DNA of 64,000 nucleotides from Nitrospira sp. (GTDB lineage: Bacteria; Nitrospirota; Thermodesulfovibrionia; Thermodesulfovibrionales; Dissulfurispiraceae), in the NCBI GenBank assembly GCA_002634385.1, contig NSJL01000017.1, positions 1 through 64,000 of the forward strand, written 5' to 3'. Under the pieces are notes generated by a model. The model did no database searches and was not told the DNA's origin. It was given only the letters and a program-made list of their open reading frames with translations. Numbering within the stretch: the first letter of the stretch is position 1; every line of letters begins with the position of its first letter. Of the stretch, positions 26,014 through 33,133 are shown piece by piece. Both the position numbers and the translations under genes were made by a program.

Positions 26014-27948
26014 ATGGAGACAGCAATCGTTGAAATGGCCGAAGGGGCTGCAAATGGCCTCAGTGCTTTCAATGAGACGGGGGTTTCGCCCCTTTTCAAG
26101 TATCTCTATGCTCTCATGGGAGTGGTAAGCATAGGGATCATCTATAAGGACTTCAAGGGCTCTCAAGAGCTCACTTCGGCCCTGCGGAGCCATCTCTTCA
26201 CAATGATTTTCATCTGGCTTTTCTTCGGGTATGGGATTGTCACCGAGATGGACGTAAAGCACCTTCGGACGGACCAGAACAAGGAATGGAAGGTGAAGAA
26301 CGTGCCGATCGGCCTGTATGGGGCGGTCACGGTGATCAACCAGTTGACGGGTTGGGCACTGGGTTCCACGAAAGGGCTGATGAAGAATGTGGATATAGAC
26401 TTCACCAAGATGCCCTTTGCCAGGGAGAAATACACGCTCAGACTGAAGAGGGCCACGGACAGGCTTGAAAGGAGCATGAGGCAGTACGGGCAGGAGATCA
26501 GCTATTTTGAGAAGAACTGTAAGGACTCCTCCAAAGTGGATACAGAGAATGTAGTATACAACTACCAGCTGTTCGACAAAAGCTATATAGCCGACAGCGC
26601 TCCTTCGGATTGTGCTGCCAGATCAGAGGCCCTGGTTAGCAACATCAAAAACCTTAACAAGGAGGTCGCAGCATTCGAAAATGTCTCCGAGGATGTTCTG
26701 GCACAATACGATGACAGGAGCTGGTTTGGGAAAGTATGGGACGACACCAAGGACTACTGGTCGGAAAAAGTTCCCAGCGTAGCCGACGCTCTGGAGGCCA
26801 TGATCATCCGCCTCTTTTCGACCCTGACGATCGTAAGCGCTTACCTCTATGCGCAGGCGCTGCCCTACTTCCTCGGGATAGTCACCAATCTGTTCTTTAC
26901 GCTGTATCCCCTCTTTGTGGCTCGCGCGTTGCTGCCCGGCAACTGGACAGTGATCGTCTCTTTCATCGAGGGGTATCTCTGGCTTGCCTTTATCCCGGTG
27001 ATCATTGCGGCAGTGGATGGGTTCGATGCCGATAAAATGTCCTATGGAGACTATCTGTCTCTTCAGGACAGCTTCATCACCCTTGCAAAGCTCGCCATCG
27101 TGCTGTCGGCCCCCGCTCTTGCGGGGTTTCTGCTCTTTGGACAGAGATCGAGCAACATCGGGATGAGCGGGGTGAGCGGCATGATTGCCGGAGCGGTTGT
27201 CGGGGCGGCCACCATGGGCGCCAGTCGTCTTATCAGCAAGGGCAGTTCAACCCCCTCGGGCAGCAGGGGAGCCGGGAGCAGCGGAGGAGACACTCCTGTT
27301 TCAAAGGTTACGTCGGGAAGGGAGCCGGGAAGGGTCTCTTCGGAGCCGAATGCCTTTACAGACGGCAGGAGTGCCGCCGTCACGGATGCGGGCAATCTGA
27401 AGCAGAGCATAAGTAACGGGGCGGCCCTCGACAACGCACGAGGCCATGTGTCGGGAGCGCAGGATCGCTCCGGCTCGGGTCCCGACTACGTGAGCTCACA
27501 GGATGTGGTAGGAAAGATCTCGGAAGGGAAGCTCACGGAAGGGCTTTCGGTCATTCCCAAAGACGTGCTCAGGAAGCAGGGGGCAGGTCTCCTTGTCCAG
27601 GACGCAAAGACAGGGGAAGTCCATCCGGTCATGGCAAAACTGCAGAAGTCAGACAATATTGCAGGTAAGCTGGGCAAAGAGGAAATGGTCTACTCGGCAA
27701 TGCCCGGAGGAGGGGCAGGGTCGGAGGCGATGGCCCAGCGCCTGAACAATCCCCAAAAGGGAGATAGCCTCAATGCAAAGTCGATCCGGGACGGTCATCA
27801 GTTTGAGTACGGCACAAGCGTCAACCCGGAAACAGGGGGTGTTGCCCACTCCGTAAAAGTCAGTGATGTGAAGTGGGGGCATGTTTCAAACACAAAGGAG
27901 CTCTCCGGAGGTGAGGCGGAACGATGGCTCAATAATCGAAAGACCTGA
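26014..27948 (+). CDS. traG: TraG-like mating-pair stabilisation membrane protein
   Basis: 644 aa inner-membrane protein. An N-terminal part with membrane segments (about 27-45, 58-77) and the central pair or triple (about 265-345 and 355-380) matches the TraG_N arrangement. It is followed by a Gly-rich stretch (AGAVVGAATMGASRL) and a polar, Ser/Gly-rich C-terminal domain (from about residue 410). TraG of F-type systems spans the membrane with a long C-terminal domain that stabilises mating pairs. It is 6 nt after the TraH-like gene and ends before a strong terminator. Confidence 0.65.
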   Translation: METAIVEMAEGAANGLSAFNETGVSPLFKYLYALMGVVSIGIIYKDFKGSQELTSALRSHLFTMIFIWLFFGYGIVTEMDVKHLRTDQNKEWKVKNVPIGLYGAVTVINQLTGWALGSTKGLMKNVDIDFTKMPFAREKYTLRLKRATDRLERSMRQYGQEISYFEKNCKDSSKVDTENVVYNYQLFDKSYIADSAPSDCAARSEALVSNIKNLNKEVAAFENVSEDVLAQYDDRSWFGKVWDDTKDYWSEKVPSVADALEAMIIRLFSTLTIVSAYLYAQALPYFLGIVTNLFFTLYPLFVARALLPGNWTVIVSFIEGYLWLAFIPVIIAAVDGFDADKMSYGDYLSLQDSFITLAKLAIVLSAPALAGFLLFGQRSSNIGMSGVSGMIAGAVVGAATMGASRLISKGSSTPSGSRGAGSSGGDTPVSKVTSGREPGRVSSEPNAFTDGRSAAVTDAGNLKQSISNGAALDNARGHVSGAQDRSGSGPDYVSSQDVVGKISEGKLTEGLSVIPKDVLRKQGAGLLVQDAKTGEVHPVMAKLQKSDNIAGKLGKEEMVYSAMPGGGAGSEAMAQRLNNPQKGDSLNAKSIRDGHQFEYGTSVNPETGGVAHSVKVSDVKWGHVSNTKELSGGEAERWLNNRKT

Positions 27949-27970
27949 GTTGCAGCCGTCTATGAGGAAA

Positions 27971-28015
27971 GGAAGAGAGCAGGGTGGCCGGGCGAACCCT
28001 GCCCTCTTCCTTTTT
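27971..28015 (+). terminator. Rho-independent terminator after the TraG-like gene
   Basis: A long stem (GGAAGAG plus GCAGGGT pairing with ACCCTGC plus CTCTTCC, one internal mismatch) is followed by TTTTT. It separates the transfer operon from the converging AAA+ gene and probably works in both directions. Confidence 0.85.
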
Positions 28016-28030
28016 AGAGGTTGACTATGT

Positions 28031-29296
28031 CTAAGAGGCATGCCATGCGATCCGGCCATTACCTTCCAAAGTAAGGGATACTGTGTCTGTCCCTTTGGGG
28101 ATACCGGCAATGGCAGCCCCCACGCTGTTGATGATCACCTCATCGGCTCCCCTGACTCCGTAGCGGCAGGAGCGCACCTGCCGGGCCAGATGCCGGTAAA
28201 TGTTCTCTGCAACCTCGATCCGGACACCTTCTTCCTCTTTCCGGGCAAGGATGCATCCCACCCTCTTTCTGAGAATCCCCTCGGTGGCTCCTTCCGTGAG
28301 CTCATTGTACACGAGAATACGGTTGATCCTGCCCAGGAGCTCGGTCCTGAAGTGATAGGCAAAGAGATCCCTCCTTTTGTCATTACCAAGCGCTTCAAGA
28401 GGAGTGTCTTCCTCCCGATCAGGAGCGAGGTTTGTGGTCATGAGAATGATCGTGTTTTTGAAGGAGACCCGAAGGTTCGTGGCAGCATCCCCCATCTTGC
28501 CCTCGTCAAAGAGGGTGAGGAAGGTGTCGAACACCTCGGGATGGGCCTTCTCGATCTCGTCAAAGAGCACCACGCAGCTCCCCATCTCAGTCACCTCTTT
28601 GGTCAGGGAGCCCATCTTGTACTGGTCCCCAAAGAGTCTCCTTCCGTCAGAGGGGTGCTTGTACTCGCCCATATCCTTTTTGATCATCCTGCCCTCAAAA
28701 AGCCACTTTGAAAGGGCACTCGCTGTCTCGGTCTTTCCCACCCCGGTGGGGCCAAGGAGTATGGCGTTGCCGAACTTCCGGTCCCCCCTGAGCACGGGAA
28801 AGGGGTGGAGTCCCAGAGCCTTGTGAGCGCCTCCTCCTGTCCGACGAGGGAGCTAAGGAGCTTTCTTTTGTTCTCCTCAGAGGGGGAAAGGACCGTTTTG
28901 GGTGGAATTTTTTCTTGTACTGCCGGCTGAGAGGGTACCGGTGCGGCATAAATAGTATGCTTCTTCCTCCCTTCTTCGCTGAGCATTGAGAACGCTGAGC
29001 AGAAAGGGGACCAGACTGATAGCATTGCCGATGAGCCAAGACCGGGTGCCGAAGGTGATGGGGTTGGTCTGCCGTATGAAAAGAGCTTCGGCAATGCTCA
29101 GAAAGGTATCATGGTAAAGGAAAGCTGGAACGCGGGCCGCGGCAAAGGGGGCAATGACCAGCATAATGGCGATGAACCCGTTAAGGGCGCATCCGCAGAC
29201 AACGCCGCGCCAGTACGACAGGACAAAGATGGGTCTCAGCACGAATGCCCTGCTCCTGAACCGATGATCCTGTAGCTTTGTGGCGAGTCCATTCAT
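28031..29296 (-). pseudogene. Membrane-anchored ClpB-like AAA+ ATPase gene with two compensating frameshifts
   Basis: Three minus-strand segments make one recognisable protein. Segment 1 (from ATG 29296, good ribosome site) has three membrane helices and ends around VLNAQRRREEE. Segment 2, shifted +1 near 28940, reads IYAAPVPSQPAVQEK and LLSSLVGQEEALTRLWD. Segment 3, shifted back by -1 near 28800, reads PVLRGDRKFGNAILL, Walker A GPTGVGKTE, Walker B VVLFDEIEKAHPEVF and the C-terminal ClpB-like small domain. LVGQEEAL before the P-loop is the usual ClpA/B pattern, so the shifts break a real gene. Read literally, the gene is a pseudogene; sequencing error or recoding are the alternatives. I see no classical slippery heptamer. 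Confidence 0.65.
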
Positions 29297-29657
29297 TGTC
29301 CCCTTCACAGTTTCAATGATAAAAGAGAGTTGCTCCGATAATAATACCCCTCTGGCCAACTGTTATAGTTCCCTGACTCTTTTCAACCATACTGCTTTAT
29401 ACGGAGGAAAAGAGAGAATGTCAATTAAAAAAGTGAAAAGTGAAAAGGAAAAGGAGAAAGTTTTTTAAGATTTCCAGAAAAATGAAAATACCCTTGCGCT
29501 GCGTCTTCACTTCCGGTTTTGCCCCGGTATCGGATGTACTTTAAAGGGCAATCTGTATCCATTTCCCGAGGGGATCACGCCTGCCCGTGTGTATTCATTG
29601 GACCTCCTGAAATGTGCTATACTGGGACCAGTTGAAGGGTCATTCAGGAGGTGCTTA

Positions 29658-29927
29658 ATGCGTGTTAAGTTTTCCGAAGACATTGTTCCGGTCAGTGATC
29701 TCAAGGTCAATCCGGGCAGAGTGGTGCGTCAGGCTTCCGATACGCACCGGCCTGTTCTGCTGACGAGCAGGGGGAGGGGGGTTGCCGTTGTACAATCCCT
29801 TCAGGATTATGAGAGGGCTGAAGAGGAGCGGGAGTTTATGAAAGCCGTTGCACAGGGGCTTGTCGATGTTGAGAGAGGGCGGGAAGTCAGCCTCGAAGAG
29901 GTAAGAAAGCGTCTTGGCCTGAAATAG
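29658..29927 (+). CDS. Phd/YefM-family antitoxin
   Basis: 89 aa from the ATG at 29658, preceded by AGGAGGTG. The N-terminal half (DIVPVSDLKVNPGRVVRQ ... RPVLLTSRGRGVAVVQSL) is a Phd/YefM fold that binds its own promoter; the C-terminal tail, rich in Glu/Arg (VERGREVSLEEVRKRLGLK), is the toxin-binding part. It is 5 nt upstream of a ParE/RelE toxin gene, with which it forms an operon. A -10-like TATACT lies about 35 bp upstream of the start. Confidence 0.88.
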   Translation: MRVKFSEDIVPVSDLKVNPGRVVRQASDTHRPVLLTSRGRGVAVVQSLQDYERAEEEREFMKAVAQGLVDVERGREVSLEEVRKRLGLK

Positions 29928-29932
29928 AGAGT

Positions 29933-30247
29933 ATGAAGGAGAAGATCTCCCTCACCTTCTCAGAAACCGCGCTTACTGATCTCGAAAGACTCCTGGAATA
30001 CTATAAGGAACAGGGATCCCCTGATGCCGGTAAGCGAGTGGTTTCTCAGATACTGGCAAAAGCGGAAAAGCTCACCACTCACCCGGAGATGGGGCGTGCT
30101 GTTCCCGAGTTTGGCCTTGACCGCCTCAGGGAGTTAATCGATCCTCCTTTTCGTATCATTTACCTTCGGGAGAAGGGGAAGGTGCGGATTGTCCGCGTCT
30201 GGAGGAGCGAGAGGCTATTAGGGCAGGAGGCAATCCAGCATGATTGA
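29933..30247 (+). CDS. ParE/RelE-family toxin
   Basis: 104 aa, the usual length. Features of the ParE/RelE superfamily: SETALTDLERLLEYYKEQ, a helix of 15-20 residues with LTTHPEMGRAVPEF, then LRELIDPPFRIIYLRE and a final KVRIVRVWRSERL strand. The pattern IDPPFRIIY with VRVWR near the end points to ParE (gyrase inhibitor) rather than RelE, but activity cannot be read off. Its last 8 nt overlap a second, broken antitoxin gene. Confidence 0.88.
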   Translation: MKEKISLTFSETALTDLERLLEYYKEQGSPDAGKRVVSQILAKAEKLTTHPEMGRAVPEFGLDRLRELIDPPFRIIYLREKGKVRIVRVWRSERLLGQEAIQHD

Positions 30248-30480
30248 TGTCGATGTCCTTGAAACACAGACCCGCCTGTCCTGTCTTCTGAGCCTTGTGG
30301 AGAACGGGGAGGAAATAGTCATTTTACGGGAAGGAAAGCCTGTGGTCCGGCTGGTTCTCTTTAAGGAGAAGAGGGGGGAGGAGGGTGCCTGGCACTGCAA
30401 AGGGACTCATCGCTCTTTCAGGAGATTTCGATGCTCCTCCTTCCGAAGCAATTCTGAGGGATTTTGAGAGCTTATCCTAA
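30240..30480 (+). pseudogene. Phd-type antitoxin with a frameshift
   Basis: The first half is a clear Phd/YefM N-terminus (LSLVENGEEIVILREGKPVV, RLVLFKEKR). The frame then runs into unrelated residues, while the +1 frame continues with PGTAKGLIALSGDFDAPP and SEAILRDFES, the standard C-terminal toxin-binding motif of such antitoxins, stopping at 30478-30480. The shift lies at or just after a run of six G (30373-30378). No cognate toxin gene follows within 200 bp. Either a decayed solitary antitoxin or a homopolymer sequencing error. Confidence 0.75.
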
Positions 30481-30698
30481 ATGATAGCTTCTTTTGAGAG
30501 CTGACGGGATCATTGCCGAGTAGATGGTGATCAACGAAGTTGAAGGACTGCCCGTACAGGCGGCTCGTGCCCTTTGTAGCTTTTTCCTCTAGCCCAGGCG
30601 CATTCGTCTCATTCGTGGACGGGCAGAGCGCTTGATGAAAGGACGTTTCTTCTTGTATCATTATAGTACTGAATAAGGTACCGAAAGGAGTACTGGCT

Positions 30699-30971
30699 AT
30701 GAGAACAATAGCAGCGCAGGATATTAAAAGAAAAGGCATATCGTCGGTAGATGAAGCATTAAAAGAAGGCCCCGTCCATGTCATCAAGAACAACAGGCCT
30801 CAGTACGTCATCCTCTCTGAGGAGCGCTATGCGGATCTTCTGAACGCCGAGGAGGAAGCGTATAGGGCACGTATCAGGACTTCGCTTGAGGACCTTAAAG
30901 CAGGCAGGATCAGGCGCTTCAAGAATGCGAATGAGCTCCTCAAAGCCCTTGATGAAGAGGATGTGGACTAA
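30699..30971 (+). CDS. Phd/RelB-like antitoxin
   Basis: 90 aa. N-terminal Phd-like part (MRTIAAQDIKRKGISSVDEAL ... HVIKNNRPQYVILSEERYAD) and an acidic helical tail (ELLKALDEEDVD). Strong ribosome site (AAGGAG). The leader carries AGTACT twice around GGTACC (about 30668-30695), a plausible autoregulation site. It is 5 nt upstream of a YafQ/RelE-like toxin, forming a second complete toxin-antitoxin pair. Confidence 0.85.
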   Translation: MRTIAAQDIKRKGISSVDEALKEGPVHVIKNNRPQYVILSEERYADLLNAEEEAYRARIRTSLEDLKAGRIRRFKNANELLKALDEEDVD

Positions 30972-30976
30972 TAAGC

Positions 30977-31255
30977 GTGTACACTCTCATTGCCACTCGC
31001 CATTTCCTGCGGAGTTCGAAGAAATTTCTCAGAAAGCATCCGGACCTGCGAGCCCGCTTTGCAAAAGTTATCGATGAGGTGAAAGAAGACCCTTTTCAGC
31101 CTCACCTTACCCTTCATCCCCTTGGTGGAAACCTGGAGGGGATTTTTTCAGTAAGCCTTACCTACAGCTACCGGATTACGCTTACTCTCAAAATAACGGA
31201 GAAAGAAATCATTCTGCTTGATATCGGCAGTCACGAGGATGTTTACAGAAAGTAA
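30977..31255 (+). CDS. YafQ/RelE-like mRNA interferase toxin
   Basis: 92 aa, GTG start. Typical RelE superfamily order: TRHFLRSSKKFLRKHPDLRA helix pair, LHPLGGNLEGIFSVSLTYSYRITL strands, and a C-terminal IILLDIGSHEDVYRK with the catalytic-type His (YafQ-like IGSHEDVY). It probably cleaves ribosome-bound mRNA. Paired with the antitoxin 5 nt upstream. Confidence 0.88.
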   Translation: MYTLIATRHFLRSSKKFLRKHPDLRARFAKVIDEVKEDPFQPHLTLHPLGGNLEGIFSVSLTYSYRITLTLKITEKEIILLDIGSHEDVYRK

Positions 31256-31415
31256 CGTAGAGTAGTGCCTTCTTGAATGTACGATTTCCCGCTCCTTTGG
31301 ATTTGAGGAGATGTCTATAAATTTCTCTCTCTGCCTCCCTTTTTTCTAAGTTGCTGTTATTCCTGACAATAAAATTTTATCTTTTTTGCCGTTTTCCCCC
31401 TTCCAAAACTCCACC

Positions 31416-31431
31416 CCGGAAGTATTATTAA
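31416..31431 (+). promoter_or_regulatory. Candidate element promoter motif, site 4
   Basis: CCGGAAGTATTATTAA, inside the longer CCCCGGAAGTATTATT, lies about 70 bp before the transglycosylase start. It shares CCGG plus a TATTAT/TAATAT-like hexamer with sites 1-3 and is closest to site 5 (48860). Confidence 0.4.
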
Positions 31432-31500
31432 GTAGTGGAGCAGAAGGTGACTGAAGCACCTCATCTATCAGAAGGCAAAAGGAGGTCGGCAAAGAAGCGT

Positions 31501-32151
31501 ATGCGGATTGGAAGGAAGGCGGTGCGGAATGTGATGCTCTCCCTCTTTCTCCTCTTTTGGGCCCCTCTGTCCCTGGGCGCCCAGCCGGAGCAGCAACCGG
31601 AACAGGAGACGGTCCAGGAAGCGGGGCAGGGGGAAGCAGGGGAGGGCTATAGCCCGGTACATGTGCAGGAACAGGTGCAGGAGAGACCCAAGACGATCCA
31701 TGAAATGATCCAGGAGGCCGAGCAGCGGGCCTCTGCCCATTACCGGGTACCCCTGGAGCTCCTCATGGGCATCCGGAAGGTGGAAAGCAGAGGGTATCCC
31801 TGGGCGCTCTGCATCAACCTGGGCAAGGGCAGAAGCGTCTCCCTCTATCCCCGTTCCTACCAGGAGGCCCTCTACTACCTCGCCCGCCTCGCCACCGACA
31901 ACATCGACATCGGTCCCTGGCAGGTCAACTACCACCACATCGGAAAGCGAGCCGGGGTGAGCAAGGAGCAGATGCTCAACCCCTACATCTCGAGCATGCT
32001 TGCCGCCTACAAGCTCGCCTACGAGATCGCACTGAACGGCTATACCTGGAGCGCGGTAGGCAACTATCACAGCCGTGCCCTGGAGCGGAAGGCGCCCTAT
32101 ATCGACCGGCTGAAGCAGCAGCTCAGAAAGGAGGGCTACCATGTCAACTGA
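31501..32151 (+). CDS. Periplasmic lytic transglycosylase of the transfer system
   Basis: 216 aa from the ATG at 31501; a GTG at 31435 and an ATG at 31534 are alternatives. Signal peptide, then a Gln/Glu-rich linker and a lysozyme-like SLT domain: IRKVESRGYPWALC with the catalytic Glu, DIGPWQVNYHH and a GNYHS motif replacing the usual AYNGG. Such enzymes open peptidoglycan locally for pilus or secretion machines (PilT of R64, VirB1 of T4SS). It overlaps the following PilT-like ATPase gene by 11 nt. Confidence 0.75.
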   Translation: MRIGRKAVRNVMLSLFLLFWAPLSLGAQPEQQPEQETVQEAGQGEAGEGYSPVHVQEQVQERPKTIHEMIQEAEQRASAHYRVPLELLMGIRKVESRGYPWALCINLGKGRSVSLYPRSYQEALYYLARLATDNIDIGPWQVNYHHIGKRAGVSKEQMLNPYISSMLAAYKLAYEIALNGYTWSAVGNYHSRALERKAPYIDRLKQQLRKEGYHVN

Positions 32152-33133
32152 GATGCTGACTACTATGCAGACCGAGATGCGGTGCGACACCCTCATCGAG
32201 GAGCTCCTGCTCCATGCCGTCAGGCTCGGGGCAAGCGACCTGCACCTGACCGAGCTTAAGCCCCCCGCCTTCCGGGTCGACGGGGACCTGCTCAAAGTGG
32301 AGAGGGGAAGAGTGAATGTCTCGGACATGAACCGTTTCCTCGATAAATACATCCCCCAGGGCTATGCGGGCCTGGACGGGGACTTCTCCTTCACCTTCTG
32401 TGAGCGGCGGTGGAGGGGCAACTACTTCCATTCGGGGGGAAAGAGGCTCTCCCTTGCCCTCCGCCTCCTGCCCCTTACCATCCCCCGCATACAGGAGCTG
32501 CGCTTGCCGGAGAGCTTTCTGAAGGCGGCCTCACTCAGGGACGGCATCATCCTGGTCACGGGCCCCACGGGCTCGGGCAAGTCCACCACCATCGCCGCCC
32601 TGATCCGGCACCTCCTTGAGCTGAGGAGCGTGCATCTGATCACCATCGAAAACCCGGTGGAGTACCTCTTTGAGCCCACCAACCACTCCATTGTCAACCA
32701 GAGGGAGATCGGCACCGACACGGTGGACATCGCCTATGCCCTCAAGTACGCCCTCCGGCAGGACCCAGACGTGATCCTGGTGGGAGAGATCAGGGATACC
32801 GAGACCGCCCGTTTGGCGGTGAACGCCGCCGAGACGGGCCACCTGGTCTTTGCCACCCTGCACACGATCAGCGTGGTGGAGACCGTCAACCGGCTCTATG
32901 GCTTGTTCCCCCCGCTGGAGCGGCACTTGGTGCAGCAGCAGATCGCCTCAGCCCTGCGGCTCGTGGTGGCCCAGAGGCTCGTGAAGGCCCCTGAAGGGGG
33001 CAGAAGGGCCGTGGTAGAGGCCCTCTTTCCCCACGACCCGGTGCGGGAGCTGATCCGGGAGGGCAGAAGCTACGAGATCCCCCTTTACCTGGAAGGGGCC
33101 GAGTACATCAACACCATGGGAGTAACCGGATGA
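32141..33133 (+). CDS. PilT-like secretion ATPase (third copy)
   Basis: 330 aa with the most canonical PilT features of the set: GASDLHLTELKPPAFRVDG, Walker A GPTGSGKSTTIAAL (about residues 146-159), Asp box TIENPVEYLF, Walker B ILVGEIRDTETARLA and His box LVFATLHTISVVETVNRL. It overlaps the transglycosylase gene upstream and the VirB4-like gene downstream (4 nt), so it sits in a conjugation operon and not with the pilins. Retraction of the transfer pilus is the obvious guess. Confidence 0.85.
   Translation: MSTEMLTTMQTEMRCDTLIEELLLHAVRLGASDLHLTELKPPAFRVDGDLLKVERGRVNVSDMNRFLDKYIPQGYAGLDGDFSFTFCERRWRGNYFHSGGKRLSLALRLLPLTIPRIQELRLPESFLKAASLRDGIILVTGPTGSGKSTTIAALIRHLLELRSVHLITIENPVEYLFEPTNHSIVNQREIGTDTVDIAYALKYALRQDPDVILVGEIRDTETARLAVNAAETGHLVFATLHTISVVETVNRLYGLFPPLERHLVQQQIASALRLVVAQRLVKAPEGGRRAVVEALFPHDPVRELIREGRSYEIPLYLEGAEYINTMGVTG

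Noticed and set aside
28780..28960. Programmed frameshifting in the ClpB-like gene
   Set aside because: No classical X-XXY-YYZ slippery heptamer with a downstream structure was visible at either shift point; kept only as a low-probability alternative.
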